Source: Rothia sp. (in: high G+C Gram-positive bacteria)
GTDB taxonomy: Bacteria; Actinomycetota; Actinomycetes; Actinomycetales; Micrococcaceae
Assembly (NCBI GenBank): GCA_030529845.1
Contig: JAUMWB010000004.1
Span: forward strand, 295,619-359,618
Direction of reading: 5' to 3'
Length of the DNA: 64,000 nucleotides
Shown here: piece by piece, positions 53,571 to 63,441 of the stretch
Layout of the letters: each line of letters starts with the position of its first letter
Position numbering within the stretch: position 1 is the stretch's first letter
Position numbers and translations under genes: made by a program
The notes under the pieces: model-generated
Databases searched by the model: none
What the model was told of the DNA's origin: nothing
The model's input: the letters and a program-made list of their open reading frames with translations, nothing else

Positions 53571-54290
53571 CTAGGCCGCAGGAACTGCGGTGAGCTGGAC
53601 TTCAATAGCCCCGGTTTCTTCAACTGACACAAAGCCCAGGCTGGGAGCTTCAATGCCGTAATCAGCGAAGGTTAGGGGAACTGAGGCTGCAATCTGGAGC
53701 TGGCTGCCATCACCTGCGACCTGAACCGGGAAGGTGACGGTCTGAGTGACACCAGCGAGGGTAAGTTCGCCTGTGACATCAACCGTGATGGTTTCTCCCG
53801 CAGCGGGGGTTCCCAGTTCAACCGGCTGGGTGATGTTAAGCGTAGCTGTGGGGTTCTGGTCTGCCTTCACAGTGTTTTCACGGAAGTAGTTATCTCGTCG
53901 CTCGCTGTCGGTGGCAATGGTGGTGACATCGACGGTGAAAGAAGCGCTTTCGAGAGTGGTTCCCTTGTCATTGACCTTGATAGTGCCGGTGACGTCGCTG
54001 GTTCGGCCGGTAACAGTGATGTTTTCTCCGTTAAGGACTTCGTCAACGCGATACCCTGCCTGGGAGCCTTCTGAAACCTGCCAGGTTCCGGCAAGGTGGG
54101 CCTGGGTGTTATCGGCGGTTCCTGCTGTAGGAGACTCGCTGGCTGCGGGAGCACTCATTGTGATGCTGGGAGCTTCTGCAACTGATTCTTCTGACTGTGA
54201 GGCGTAGATTGAGGGGCCGATAAATGCGGCACCGCCAAGGACGACCAGGGCGCCCGCGCCCCAGAGAGCAATTCGCGACTTATTTTCCAT
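53571..54290 (-). CDS. YceI-family protein, membrane-anchored
   Basis: 239 residues. An N-terminal hydrophobic segment (IALWGAGALVVLGGAAFIG) anchors or exports it, followed by an acidic/Ser-Thr-rich linker and a YceI lipocalin-like beta barrel from about residue 68 (AGTWQVSEGSQAGYRVDEVL). The SERRDNYFRENTVK motif and the final PSLGFVSVEETGAIEVQL fit the family, which binds polyisoprenoid-type lipids. Function in actinobacteria is not settled. Confidence 0.9.
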   Translation of the reverse strand: MENKSRIALWGAGALVVLGGAAFIGPSIYASQSEESVAEAPSITMSAPAASESPTAGTADNTQAHLAGTWQVSEGSQAGYRVDEVLNGENITVTGRTSDVTGTIKVNDKGTTLESASFTVDVTTIATDSERRDNYFRENTVKADQNPTATLNITQPVELGTPAAGETITVDVTGELTLAGVTQTVTFPVQVAGDGSQLQIAASVPLTFADYGIEAPSLGFVSVEETGAIEVQLTAVPAA

Positions 54291-54367
54291 AGAAAATAGT
54301 TTTTCAGGGAATCCTATGTTTTTGCTATGTACAAGCTCGGCATAGCCGCCAAATCATGTCAGCAAAA

Positions 54368-54430
54368 ACCTCCGCCGCCTATCGTGGGCGCGCCCAGCAG
54401 GTGGGGCAACCCGTGATACGCAGCGGAGGT
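54368..54430 (-). terminator. ygfZ terminator
   Basis: ACCTCCGC pairs with GCGGAGGT around a long structured loop, 20 bases past ygfZ, and is followed by TTTTTGC on the minus strand. Confidence 0.65.
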
Positions 54431-54449
54431 CACAGCAAAACAGCACTGC

Positions 54450-55592
54450 CTATCGCAGGAAGTCTCCCATGTTCCGGCGTCCTGCCACCTGGCCGGCGTC
54501 CGGAGCAACAATAACGGTCTGGGCGGCAGCGTACTGGCTAGTTGCGGGGTTGCCATCGGCGTCCGTATCTCCCCCGTCTACCACGCGCAGGGCGGCCGCC
54601 GGGTCAACCGAGCGCTTGAGGACGGCCAGGGCAATAGGCCCAGCCTCGTGGTGCAGGGCCACCGAGGTCACGGTTCCCACCTTCTTCTCACCGTTCATCA
54701 CCACAGAACCGGCAGCGGGCAGGGTGTGCTCGGAGCCGTCCAGGTCGAGGAAAGTCAGACGGCGGGGTGGGTGGCCCAGATTATGCACGCGGGCCACGGT
54801 CTCCTGGCCCTTGTAGCAGCCTTTCTCCAGGTGCACAGCGGTGCGTAGCAGATCAAGCTCGTGGGGAATAGTTTTCTCATCAGAATCCACGCCCACGCGC
54901 GGGCGCCAGGCCTCAATGCGCAGGGCTTCAGCAGCCCAGGAACCGGCCAGCTGAGCCCCCTCCACCGCGTCGAGCAGGCGGTGGGCGGGCACCACAGTCA
55001 GATAGCGGCGGTAGGCGGACGCCGGGTGCTCACTCTCCCCAGCGGAAGCGTACGTGTAGCCACCGGGAGCAATACCGGCACCCCAGGGGTCTACCCAGAC
55101 AGTGCCACCGGCCAGCACGGCGTCCGCCCCCTCAATCTGGCGCGGGTCCAGGGTAGAACCCAGCACCGCGTGGGTTTCGGTGCGGTCGGTGATGTCAACC
55201 CGCAGCATGAACTTCATGCGGTTCAGATAGTCGGTTAGGGGCGTAGCCTGGTCTCGTTCGGTGATCAGCCAGACCGCGCCGTCCTTCTCCACAGCGAAAG
55301 CAGAGAACTCGATACGGCCCTGCGGGGTCAGTAGCAGAAGCTCGGTAGAGCCGCCCTCCTCCAGCCCGGCGAGCACCTGGCTTGAGAGGGTGGTCAGCCA
55401 ACTCAGGCGGTCTTCGCCCGCAACCGTCACCACGCCCAGGTTGGAGTGATCCACTAAGGTGAGCTGGGCACGGCGAGCTAGGGCCCGCTGCTCGGCCATT
55501 GGGTCGCCATAGTGGGCAGCAACCCCGGCATCCGCACCGGACGCCGCAAAAGCACCCGGGCGGGACAGCAAGGGGCTACGGTAAGCAGTCAC
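54450..55592 (-). CDS. ygfZ: Folate-binding YgfZ-family protein
   Basis: GcvT-like tetrahydrofolate-binding protein needed for maintenance or assembly of some Fe-S enzymes. 380 residues from GTG 55590-55592. The family signature is LEKGCYKGQETVARVHNLG. GcvT-like segments include VAGEDRLSWLTTLSSQ. The start overlaps the stop of the upstream nitrobindin-like gene by one base (TAGTG), so the two are co-translated. Confidence 0.92.
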   Translation of the reverse strand: MTAYRSPLLSRPGAFAASGADAGVAAHYGDPMAEQRALARRAQLTLVDHSNLGVVTVAGEDRLSWLTTLSSQVLAGLEEGGSTELLLLTPQGRIEFSAFAVEKDGAVWLITERDQATPLTDYLNRMKFMLRVDITDRTETHAVLGSTLDPRQIEGADAVLAGGTVWVDPWGAGIAPGGYTYASAGESEHPASAYRRYLTVVPAHRLLDAVEGAQLAGSWAAEALRIEAWRPRVGVDSDEKTIPHELDLLRTAVHLEKGCYKGQETVARVHNLGHPPRRLTFLDLDGSEHTLPAAGSVVMNGEKKVGTVTSVALHHEAGPIALAVLKRSVDPAAALRVVDGGDTDADGNPATSQYAAAQTVIVAPDAGQVAGRRNMGDFLR

Positions 55593-56257
55593 TACTGGTC
55601 ACCTGCAAGGTTTTCGCCGCCGAACATGGTGGCACCCAGGTCCTCGCCGGTCATCGAGGAGGTTTTGCGCAGTTCAGCCGAGGCATGCTTCTCAAGCTTG
55701 CGGGTTTCGGGGTTAGCGGTTTCCCAGTCCCACATGAGATTGCCGTTGACCAGGCCCCAGAGGCGCACAGAACCGGCGTAGTCCTTGGTAATGTCGTCTT
55801 TGAGCATGTTGCCGGTCTGCATCCGCACCACCGGGCCCTTAATCATGCCCACATAGTTTTCGGTCAGGCCGCCGGGGTGGGCGATGGTAGCCAGCAGGTT
55901 AAAGCCGCCGTCCTCATTGCGCAGGGACTCCACCGAATCAGCATTCTGGTGGACGGGAACCACATCGGCGGGCACCAGGCCGGGGCCGACGTCGCCGTCC
56001 AGCTGGGGGCGGTCAATCTGCCAGAAGCCGGTCTCAACGGTGATGGTGCGCAGCTTCTGGCCCTGGTCATCGAGCAGGAAGCTCTCGGCACGGTATTCGA
56101 TGAAGGGCAGGCCGTCCTGACTGAAGGTAATAATCTGCCCGAAGGGGGTTGATTCTGAGCCCTCATACCAGAGGGAGCCGGTACCCTCCCAGGTGCCCAG
56201 CAGCCAGGAGAAGGGCACGAGTTCGGGGGTGAGGTTGGTGGGAATTTCAATAGCCAT
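55592..56257 (-). CDS. Nitrobindin-like heme-binding beta-barrel protein
   Basis: 221 residues from ATG 56255-56257. The FABP/nitrobindin signature GTWEGTGSLWYEG is near the N-terminus (about 21-33), and a histidine close to the C-terminus (LEKHASAEL) fits the heme ligand of the family (M. tuberculosis Rv2717c and plant nitrobindin). Such proteins bind nitric oxide or isomerise peroxynitrite. It is translationally coupled to ygfZ. Heme binding is inferred. Confidence 0.85.
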   Translation of the reverse strand: MAIEIPTNLTPELVPFSWLLGTWEGTGSLWYEGSESTPFGQIITFSQDGLPFIEYRAESFLLDDQGQKLRTITVETGFWQIDRPQLDGDVGPGLVPADVVPVHQNADSVESLRNEDGGFNLLATIAHPGGLTENYVGMIKGPVVRMQTGNMLKDDITKDYAGSVRLWGLVNGNLMWDWETANPETRKLEKHASAELRKTSSMTGEDLGATMFGGENLAGDQ

Positions 56258-56446
56258 ATACACCAGTGTAATCGGCAAACCAGTCCGAGGAGAGGGGCAG
56301 CTATAAGCAGCGAGGGGCGCCCCTCTGACGACTAACCTTCTCGCAGGCTCGCAGAGCTCGCACGCGATTCATGCCAGCCCCAGCCAGTCGTCTGTCGGGG
56401 CGCCCCCGCTGCTTCCTTCACCTTAGGTGCCCGAAATATAAAGAAA

Positions 56447-56479
56447 ACCGGCTCTCGCGCTACAGTGCGCGGAGCCGGT
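56447..56479 (-). terminator. Terminator after the 37-aa membrane protein gene
   Basis: ACCGGCTC and CGCGC pair with GCGCG and GAGCCGGT with one bulged T and a TACAGT loop; minus strand continues TTTTCTTTATATTT. Sequence 56258-56446 upstream of the nitrobindin-like gene shows no other gene. Confidence 0.75.
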
Positions 56480-56498
56480 GTCTAAGCCTGTGGGTTAC

Positions 56499-56612
56499 TT
56501 ACTTCTGGCCGCGGAAGAGGCCGGTGAGTACAAAACCGATGCAGGTGAAGATAGCCAGACCTGCCAGGCCCAGAAGGACGAGGAAGAAAATTTCAAGTGC
56601 AAGAATACTCAT
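56499..56612 (-). CDS. 37-residue single-span membrane protein
   Basis: MSILALEIFFLVLLGLAGLA followed by a second hydrophobic half and a basic tail (LFRGQK). ATG is 56610-56612 and stop 56499-56501. It begins four bases after the stop of the membrane protein upstream and ends 20 bases before a terminator, which is good evidence for a real coupled gene. No Shine-Dalgarno of its own is evident. Function unknown; it may be a small partner of the upstream protein. Confidence 0.7.
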   Translation of the reverse strand: MSILALEIFFLVLLGLAGLAIFTCIGFVLTGLFRGQK

Positions 56613-56616
56613 ACCG

Positions 56617-57369
56617 CTACACTACCATGCGAGTGAGGAAAGTCGCACATACATAGGCGATGACTCCGATAAATGCTACGGGTGTTACGCCTAAGGTAAC
56701 GGCACCGCGACGGGGGCCTTCCTTGGGGCCGGCCGAGACAACGCGAATACCAATGAGGCCCAGTAGTAGCCCCACTCCCAGGCCGATGGTGAGCACGGGG
56801 TAGGCGGTTTCTACATCGCGTGCCAGGATGGCCAGCCCCACCCAACCGGCGACAGAGACTGACGCCAGCACACCCGAGACGCAGCTGATGACCGATTCAA
56901 GTCGCCCGATGGCACCTTCACCGCGGGCAAGTTCTGTCATAAAGCTTGCGACTACGCCCACCGCGGCGATGGCAGGCAGAAAGCCCAGGGGCGAGTCGCC
57001 GGGGTTGAGCCAGGAATACAGCAGGGAGGCCACGCCGGAGAGCAGAATGATCACTGAGTGGGAGGTGATGCGGCGGCGCCCTCGTAGCTCGGCGATGCCG
57101 GTTGCGGCGGGCCAGCCGCCGGCAATCAGAAGGACGGCCCCCAGCCCGGCGAGCGCGGCAAGGTCAGGAGATACCGCAGCAGCAATAACTAGGGCAACCA
57201 GGGTAACGAGAGCTGATACAGCCACCAGGGTGTAGCGGGAGCGGCGGGTTGCCCCGATGCGCCCGATGGGGCCTTCGTAGACAGTTTTTTGGCGGGCTCG
57301 CCGTAGCTTGGTGAGTTCAGGTACGAAGGTGCGAATGGCACGGGTGTGGGTAGGCTCTTTGGTAGTCAC
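56617..57369 (-). CDS. Conserved-looking multi-span membrane protein, function unknown
   Basis: 250 residues from GTG 57367-57369. A basic N-terminal 45 residues (LTKLRRARQKTVYEG, IGATRRSRY) precede about six or seven hydrophobic segments. I do not recognise the family. It is divergent from glnR across 149 bases and co-transcribed with the 37-residue protein. Role cannot be inferred from neighbours. Confidence 0.75.
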   Translation of the reverse strand: MTTKEPTHTRAIRTFVPELTKLRRARQKTVYEGPIGRIGATRRSRYTLVAVSALVTLVALVIAAAVSPDLAALAGLGAVLLIAGGWPAATGIAELRGRRRITSHSVIILLSGVASLLYSWLNPGDSPLGFLPAIAAVGVVASFMTELARGEGAIGRLESVISCVSGVLASVSVAGWVGLAILARDVETAYPVLTIGLGVGLLLGLIGIRVVSAGPKEGPRRGAVTLGVTPVAFIGVIAYVCATFLTRMVV

Positions 57370-57518
57370 GGGGGCGTTTCATCTTACTGTGTGGTGTACC
57401 GGGTGTGTGGGTGCCGGCGTCCTTCTTATCTTCCCGTATTACGAACCTGTTTATCAACGTCTGTACCCTGCGTTTTATACTGATGGTTGAGTTGACCTGT
57501 TCTAGGGAGTGGTGGAGC

Positions 57519-58205
57519 GTGCTGCATATTGTCGTATTGAGTGATTCTGCGACCGATGGCGCCGATGTCGCTCAGTCGCTGGGTCTCTTAGCCCATCAGC
57601 TGTCTGTTCTCCCCCTGGGTGCTGCCCCCTCCCTGATTCAGGCTTCTGGGCCGAACGTGGTCTTGGTGGATGCCCGCGACCAGCTGGTGGCAGCCCGTAA
57701 CTGCGCCCAGCTGTTGAAGGGCTCGGGTTTTTCTGTTCCGCTGCTGATGGTCCTGACCGAGGGCGGTATGGCGGCGGTGGCTCCCCACTGGATGGTGGAC
57801 GATATTGTGCTTGAGTCGGTGGGGCCGGCCGAGCTTGAGGCCCGTCTGCGTCTTTTGACCTCGCATGCAGCTGAGGAGTCTGAGCCTGAGAGCACGATTA
57901 TTCGGGTCGGTGGTATTACCGTCGATGAGGCCTCGTATTCGGCTCGTTTGCAGGGTTTTCCCCTGAACCTGACCTATAAAGAGTTTGAGCTGTTGAAGTT
58001 TTTGGTTCAGCACCCGGGTCGGGTTTTTACGCGTGCCCAGTTGCTCTCTGAGGTGTGGGGCTATGACTATTACGGTGGTACGCGCACGGTTGATGTGCAT
58101 ATTCGCCGTCTGCGCTCAAAGTTGGGCCCTGATCATGAGCAGTTAATTACGACGGTTCGTAACGTAGGGTATAGCTTTAACTCGGCTCGGCCAGATTCTC
58201 GGTAG
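57519..58205 (+). CDS. glnR: GlnR-type orphan OmpR-family nitrogen regulator
   Basis: 228 residues from GTG 57519 with AGGGAG nine bases upstream. The receiver-like domain has VVLVDARDQLVAARNCAQLLKGSG and LTEGGMAAVAPHWMVDD, which match actinobacterial GlnR rather than phosphorylated OmpR regulators. The C-terminal winged helix (LTYKEFELLKFLVQHPGRVF, RTVDVHIRRLRSKLG) is standard. No histidine kinase gene is adjacent. mshD follows directly, as glnR-mshD do in Mycobacterium (Rv0818-Rv0819). GlnR controls nitrogen assimilation and in several actinobacteria nitrate/nitrite use. Confidence 0.88.
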   Translation: MLHIVVLSDSATDGADVAQSLGLLAHQLSVLPLGAAPSLIQASGPNVVLVDARDQLVAARNCAQLLKGSGFSVPLLMVLTEGGMAAVAPHWMVDDIVLESVGPAELEARLRLLTSHAAEESEPESTIIRVGGITVDEASYSARLQGFPLNLTYKEFELLKFLVQHPGRVFTRAQLLSEVWGYDYYGGTRTVDVHIRRLRSKLGPDHEQLITTVRNVGYSFNSARPDSR

Positions 58206-58240
58206 GCTTGTAGTAGCTGAGATACATCTAGGAGGCGCGT

Positions 58241-59212
58241 GTGGCTTGTGAGTTTGTTGAACCCGAGATTTCGGGTGCTCTACTGGCTAGTTTTGAGCAG
58301 CTCGCTGAGCGGGCTCGTCAGCAGGACGGCGCGGCTCCCTTTTCGGAGCAAACTTTTGTTGAGTTGCGCAAGGCGGCACAGGGGGCGGACGTTCCCCTCC
58401 GGTTAGTTGAGGCCCGGCAGGGTGGCCAGGTGGTGGGGTATGCCGCGCTGGTACATGAGAGCGACACCTGGGTTCTAGAAGCTACTGTTGCTCCCCGTGC
58501 CCGGAACCGGGGTATAGGTTCGGCTCTGTTTGAGGCTGCCCTCGACGTCGCTGGTACCGAGCCTCTTCGAGCTTGGGTACACGGTGGCTCTAACGAATCT
58601 ACCCCCGCAATTCTCGCTGCCCAGCACCTGGCCAGAAAGCTGGGCTGGGAGCCCACCCGTGAGCTCTACAAGCTGGGTCTGGCTCTCACCGATGAGAGGC
58701 GGGCAGGCGTCCGCACCGCCGCTGCTGACTATCCCCTACCTGCCGGTCTTACCCTGGCTACCTACACCCCCGATCAGGCTGAGGCCTGGGTGCAGGTCAA
58801 CGCGCAGGCCTTTGCTCACCACCCCGAGCAGGGGCGTCTCACCCTCGATGATCTGGCAGCCCGCACCGATTCTGGCTGGTTCCGCCCCGAAGGCTTCTTC
58901 CTCGCGCTAGAAAAGGACGGCCAACTAGCGGGCTTCCACTGGACCAAGATTCCCACCGGCCAGGGCGAGCGCCCCGAAGGTGAGGTCTACGCTGTGGGTA
59001 TTGCCCCCACCTGGCAGGGCAGGGGCCTGGGCAAGGCCCTTACCCTAGCTGGCATGGCTTACCTAGCTGATGCTAGCGACGAGTCCGGTGCTCCCCTTGA
59101 GCGAATCGTGCTCTACGTTGATGCCGATAACACCGCCGCTGTGGCTCTCTACCGTTCCCTGGGCTTTGCTCCCTTGACCATCGACCGCCAATACGCCCCC
59201 GCTCACCCCTAG
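58241..59212 (+). CDS. mshD: Mycothiol synthase
   Basis: Acetylates Cys-GlcN-Ins in the last step of mycothiol synthesis. 323 residues from GTG 58241 with AGGAGG. Two GNAT domains are in tandem: the first with [18 protein letters not shown], the second with [18 protein letters not shown] and ALYRSLGF at the end. Position after glnR matches other actinobacteria. This is a strong marker of the phylum. Confidence 0.93.
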   Translation: MACEFVEPEISGALLASFEQLAERARQQDGAAPFSEQTFVELRKAAQGADVPLRLVEARQGGQVVGYAALVHESDTWVLEATVAPRARNRGIGSALFEAALDVAGTEPLRAWVHGGSNESTPAILAAQHLARKLGWEPTRELYKLGLALTDERRAGVRTAAADYPLPAGLTLATYTPDQAEAWVQVNAQAFAHHPEQGRLTLDDLAARTDSGWFRPEGFFLALEKDGQLAGFHWTKIPTGQGERPEGEVYAVGIAPTWQGRGLGKALTLAGMAYLADASDESGAPLERIVLYVDADNTAAVALYRSLGFAPLTIDRQYAPAHP

Positions 59213-59246
59213 GCTTTACCCCGCCCACCGCACTGAAAGGCACCCC

Positions 59247-61469
59247 ATGACAACCACCCCGGCAGAGACCCCGGCCCACATCAACGGCGATATCAGCAAG
59301 CTCGAACGCGCCGAAACCCGCGTAGACCGCATCGATGTGGGCGAAAAAATCAAGCAGCCCAACCTGGACGGTGACTTCGGCACCGACCGCTTTCTCGACC
59401 GCGAAATCAGCTGGCTCGACTTCAACACCCGCGTGCTTGAACTGGCTGAAGACCCCAACCTCTACCTGCTAGAGCGCCTCAACTTCCTCTCTATCGTCAC
59501 CAGCAACCTGGACGAATTCTTCATGGTGCGCGTAGCCGGCCTCAAGCGCCGTATCGCCACCGGTATCGCTGTACCTTCGGCTGCTGGGCTCTCCCCCGAA
59601 GAGCAGATGGAAGAAATCTCCGAAGCCGCCCACGCCCTGCAGGAGCGCCAGGCTAAAGTCTTCCACGAGCAGGTCTACCCCGAGCTCGAAAAAGAGAACA
59701 TCCGTATCGTGGGCTGGGCTGATCTCTCAGAGGCGGAGCAAGACCGACTCTCCCGTTTCTTCCGAGCCGAGCTCTTCCCCGTCCTCACCCCGCTAGCGGT
59801 GGACCCGGCCCACCCCTTCCCCTACATCTCGGGTCTGTCCCTGAACCTGGCCGTCATCGTCCGTAACCCCCAAACCGGCAAGGAGCTCTTCGCCCGCCTG
59901 AAGATGCCCGAAACCATCGAGCGTATGGTTGCTGTGGACGGGGCTCGATCGGTTAAGTCCTCCTCCGGTGAGGTGCGCTTTATCCCCCTTGAGGTCATCA
60001 TCGCCGAGCACCTCGATATGCTCTTCCCCGGCATGGAGGTCGTTGAGCACCACGCCTTCCGCGTGACCCGTAACGAAGACCTCGAAGTTGAAGAGGACGA
60101 CGCCGAAAACCTGCTCAAGGCCCTCGAAACCGAGTTGCTGCGCCGTCGTTTTGGCCCCCCGGTGCGCCTAGAGGTTGAAGATACCATCAACCCCACCATC
60201 CTTGATCTGCTGGTGTCGGAGCTCCGCATCGACGAGCACGAGGTCTACAAGCTCCCCGCGCCCCTTGACCTGCGCGGCCTCTCCGACATTGCCAAGACCA
60301 ACCGGCCGGCCCTGCACTACCCCAAGCACATCGCCCATACCTCCCGCTGGCTCAACGCCAACGAGACCTCCAAGGCAGCCGATGTCTTCACCGCCACCCG
60401 CGACCACGACGTGCTGCTGCACCACCCCTACGACTCTTTTGCCACCAGCGTGCAGGCCTTCCTGGAGCAGGCTGCCGCCGACCCCGCGGTCTTAGCCATC
60501 AAGCAGACCCTCTACCGCACCTCGGGCGATTCCCCCATCGTGGACGCCCTCATCGAGGCAGCAGAATCCGGTAAGCAGGTGCTGGCCCTGGTTGAAATTA
60601 AGGCCCGTTTCGACGAGGCCGCCAACATCAACTGGGCTCGTAAGCTCGAACGCGCCGGAGTACACGTGGTGTACGGTATCGTGGGCCTCAAAACCCACTG
60701 CAAGCTCTCCCTGGTGGTACGCAAAGAAGCGGACGGCCTGCGCCGCTACTGCCACATCGGCACCGGCAACTACCACCCCTCCACCGCCCGCTTCTACGAA
60801 GACCTGGGTCTGATTACCTGCGACCCGCAGATCGGTGAGGACGTCTCCCGCCTCTTTAACCAGCTCTCGGGCTACGCGCCCAAGACCACCTACAAGCAGC
60901 TGCTGGTCGCTCCCCGCTCCCTGCGCTCGGGTCTGATTGACAACATCAACAAGGAAATCGAGCACAAGCGGGCAGGCCACGCAGCCAAGATTCAGATCAA
61001 GTGCAACTCCATGGTCGATGAGGCCATCATCGACTCCCTCTACCGTGCCTCCCAGGCCGGCGTTGAGGTCAATGTGGTCGTTCGCGGTATCTGCGCCCTG
61101 CGCCCCGGCGTGCCCGGCCTATCTGAGAACATTAAGGTACGCTCCGTCCTGGGCCGCTTCCTGGAACACTCCCGCGTGTTCACCTTCGAAAACGCGGGCA
61201 ACCCCAAGGTCTACATCGGCTCAGCAGACATGATGCACCGCAACCTCGACCGCCGCGTTGAAGCCCTGGTGCATGTGAAGGCAGAAGCCCATATCAAGTA
61301 CCTCCTGGAAATGTTCAATAACTACCTCTCAGAAAAAACCAGCAACTGGCACCTGGGCTCTGACGGTACCTGGGAGCGCCACCACCTGGCAGCCGATGGT
61401 TCCCCCCTGCGCGATGTGCAGGCCTACTACCTGGCCAGCCGCGACCAGAAGCGCAACAAGCGAGCCTAG
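59247..61469 (+). CDS. ppk: Polyphosphate kinase 1
   Basis: Reversibly polymerises ATP gamma-phosphate to polyphosphate. 740 residues with the N-terminal helical, head and two catalytic domains. The phospho-histidine is His484 (GLKTHCKLS), and [20 protein letters not shown] is intact. It opens with about 45 extra residues before [15 protein letters not shown] 59247 has AAGG upstream. A mutT1-like gene follows, as at the mycobacterial ppk-mutT1 locus. Confidence 0.96.
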   Translation: MTTTPAETPAHINGDISKLERAETRVDRIDVGEKIKQPNLDGDFGTDRFLDREISWLDFNTRVLELAEDPNLYLLERLNFLSIVTSNLDEFFMVRVAGLKRRIATGIAVPSAAGLSPEEQMEEISEAAHALQERQAKVFHEQVYPELEKENIRIVGWADLSEAEQDRLSRFFRAELFPVLTPLAVDPAHPFPYISGLSLNLAVIVRNPQTGKELFARLKMPETIERMVAVDGARSVKSSSGEVRFIPLEVIIAEHLDMLFPGMEVVEHHAFRVTRNEDLEVEEDDAENLLKALETELLRRRFGPPVRLEVEDTINPTILDLLVSELRIDEHEVYKLPAPLDLRGLSDIAKTNRPALHYPKHIAHTSRWLNANETSKAADVFTATRDHDVLLHHPYDSFATSVQAFLEQAAADPAVLAIKQTLYRTSGDSPIVDALIEAAESGKQVLALVEIKARFDEAANINWARKLERAGVHVVYGIVGLKTHCKLSLVVRKEADGLRRYCHIGTGNYHPSTARFYEDLGLITCDPQIGEDVSRLFNQLSGYAPKTTYKQLLVAPRSLRSGLIDNINKEIEHKRAGHAAKIQIKCNSMVDEAIIDSLYRASQAGVEVNVVVRGICALRPGVPGLSENIKVRSVLGRFLEHSRVFTFENAGNPKVYIGSADMMHRNLDRRVEALVHVKAEAHIKYLLEMFNNYLSEKTSNWHLGSDGTWERHHLAADGSPLRDVQAYYLASRDQKRNKRA

Positions 61470-61519
61470 GCCGGGCCCCGGCGTCCGCGCCTTACCCACC
61501 GCTCACAGCTAAGGGGCTT

Positions 61520-61562
61520 AGAATGTCCTTGGGTTAACATTCGGTTAACTCAAGGACATTCT
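61520..61562 (+). promoter_or_regulatory. 19-base inverted repeat abutting the mutT1 start
   Basis: AGAATGTCCTTGGGTTAAC (61520-61538) pairs with 61544-61562 with one G-T position and a 5-base loop. The right arm holds AAGGAC, the likely ribosome site for ATG 61565. GGTTAAC also occurs twice as an 11-base direct repeat. It may be an operator, a ppk terminator without T-run, or a translation-control hairpin. Confidence 0.55.
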
Positions 61563-61564
61563 GA

Positions 61565-62596
61565 ATGCCTGCCCACCCCCACGGAGCTTTCCACATGCCG
61601 CACACAGAGACCTTCTACACCGCCCACACCCACGACGGAGCCCTCTCGCTCAGCCGGGGCCCCCACAACCGGGCAGCTATCAACGCAGCAGGCGCTATCA
61701 TCTGGCGCAGGCACCACGACCAGGTACAGGTCCTCATCATCCACCGCCCCCGCTACGATGACTGGTCCTGGCCTAAGGGCAAACAGGACCCGGGCGAAAC
61801 CCTACCCGAAACCGCTATCCGTGAAATCCGCGAAGAGGTGGGGCTCCACGTCACCCTCGGGGTGCCCCTGGCTGTGACCGCCTACGAGGTCAAGGGCAAG
61901 CCCAAGGAAGTCTACTACTGGGCAGCCGAAGCACCCGCAGGTCAAAAAGCTGTCGCTGACGAGGGCGAAGTGGACGAGCTGCGCTGGGTCAGCCCCAAGC
62001 AGGCCCGCACCATGCTCACCAATTCCACCGATAAGGAACCCCTCGATGCCTTCCTGGCGTTGGAGCATGCCCAGAACCTGTGCACCCGCCCCGTGGTGGT
62101 CGTCCGCCACGCCAAGGCTAAGCCGCGCGCCAGCTGGGCAGGAGCTGAGGGCGAGCGCTCCCTGGCTGCTACCGGCAAGCGGCAGGCCCTAGCGGTAGGG
62201 CGCCTGCTAGAGGCATGGCAGCCCGAACGCATCATTTCATCCCCCTGGGTGCGCTGCATGCAGACCGTCTACCCCTACTCCAAGGCCTCCGGTATCTCTA
62301 TCAAGGAAAAGCGAGCCCTTACCGAGGCTCACCATGCCCGGTCGCCCAAGCAGGCCCGTAAGGTGGTTGAATCGCTCTTTGAGAAGCGGGATAAGTCGGT
62401 TATGCTCTGCACCCACCGCCCGGTGTTGCCCACCGTGCTTGAGGTTCTGGGTGAGCACCTCAATAAGCAGCTGCGGGGTCACTTGCCAACCGAAGACCCC
62501 TACCTGAAGCCCGGGGAGATGTGGGTCTTGCAGGTTTCTGTGGCCCACCCCAAGACCGTGGTATCGCTGGAACAAATTAAGCCTTTTGACGATTAA
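61565..62596 (+). CDS. mutT1: NUDIX hydrolase-histidine phosphatase fusion (MutT1-like)
   Basis: Predicted to hydrolyse oxidised nucleotides such as 8-oxo-dGTP or related polyphosphates. 343 residues. The NUDIX box is [23 protein letters not shown] split over about 68-90; the second half starts with the phosphatase motif VVVRHAKA and has the second catalytic histidine in CTHRP. This two-domain order is that of mycobacterial MutT1. The start is ATG 61565 or ATG 61595; the latter has GGAG eight bases upstream. Confidence 0.88.
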   Translation: MPAHPHGAFHMPHTETFYTAHTHDGALSLSRGPHNRAAINAAGAIIWRRHHDQVQVLIIHRPRYDDWSWPKGKQDPGETLPETAIREIREEVGLHVTLGVPLAVTAYEVKGKPKEVYYWAAEAPAGQKAVADEGEVDELRWVSPKQARTMLTNSTDKEPLDAFLALEHAQNLCTRPVVVVRHAKAKPRASWAGAEGERSLAATGKRQALAVGRLLEAWQPERIISSPWVRCMQTVYPYSKASGISIKEKRALTEAHHARSPKQARKVVESLFEKRDKSVMLCTHRPVLPTVLEVLGEHLNKQLRGHLPTEDPYLKPGEMWVLQVSVAHPKTVVSLEQIKPFDD

Positions 62597-62603
62597 AGAA
62601 GAT

Positions 62604-63425
62604 ATGACTGTTATTCCTACCCCCTACGAAGACCTCTTGCGCGAGATCATGGCCACCGGCGATGAGAAGGCTGACCGCACCGGCACCGGCACTAAGAGCG
62701 TCTTTGGCCGTCAGATGCGCTTTGACCTCTCTGAGAGCTTCCCGCTGATTACCACTAAGAAGGTGCACTTCAAGTCGATTGTGGTTGAGCTGCTCTGGTT
62801 TTTGCGCGGGGAGTCTAACGTGCGCTGGTTGCAGGAACGCGGCGTAACGATCTGGGATGAGTGGGCGGACGAGGACGGCGAACTCGGCCCGGTCTACGGG
62901 GTGCAGTGGCGCTCCTGGCCAGCAGATGATGGGCAGGCTATCGACCAAATCGCCAAGGTACTTGATTCCCTCAAGAACAACCCCGACTCCCGCCGTCATA
63001 TTGTCTCTGCCTGGAACCCGGCGGAGGTTGACGATATGGCGCTACCTCCCTGCCATGCCCTCTTCCAGTTCTATGTAAAGACCCGTCAGGACGGCCAGAA
63101 AGAGCTATCCTGCCAGCTTTACCAGCGTTCAGCTGACATGTTCTTAGGTGTGCCCTTCAATATTGCTTCCTACGCCCTGCTCACCCAGCTGATTGCTGAG
63201 GAAGTAGGCATGGTGCCCGGTGAGTTTGTCTGGACCGGTGGGGATTGCCATATCTATTCCAACCACTATGAGCAGGTGACCGAGCAGCTTTCTCGCCAGC
63301 CCTACCCCTACCCCCGCCTGCGTATCAAGAATAAGAAGCCCTCAATTTTCGACTACGAGTTTGAGGACTTTGAGCTGGTGGACTACCGCCATCACCCTCT
63401 CATTAAGGCCCCGATTGCGGTCTAG
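62604..63425 (+). CDS. thyA: Thymidylate synthase
   Basis: Methylates dUMP to dTMP using methylene-tetrahydrofolate, producing dihydrofolate. 273 residues from ATG 62604; a TTG 18 bases earlier overlaps the mutT1 end and is less likely. The catalytic Cys150 lies in [10 protein letters not shown], with [11 protein letters not shown] and [17 protein letters not shown] intact. dfrA follows after 16 bases, the usual folate pairing. Confidence 0.97.
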   Translation: MTVIPTPYEDLLREIMATGDEKADRTGTGTKSVFGRQMRFDLSESFPLITTKKVHFKSIVVELLWFLRGESNVRWLQERGVTIWDEWADEDGELGPVYGVQWRSWPADDGQAIDQIAKVLDSLKNNPDSRRHIVSAWNPAEVDDMALPPCHALFQFYVKTRQDGQKELSCQLYQRSADMFLGVPFNIASYALLTQLIAEEVGMVPGEFVWTGGDCHIYSNHYEQVTEQLSRQPYPYPRLRIKNKKPSIFDYEFEDFELVDYRHHPLIKAPIAV

Positions 63426-63441
63426 GGCCAAGGAGTTGAGT

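Noticed and set aside
54368-54430. A tRNA-like cloverleaf after ygfZ
   Set aside because: Outer stem and length are superficially similar, but there is no T-loop or anticodon arm and a T-run follows; a terminator explains it.
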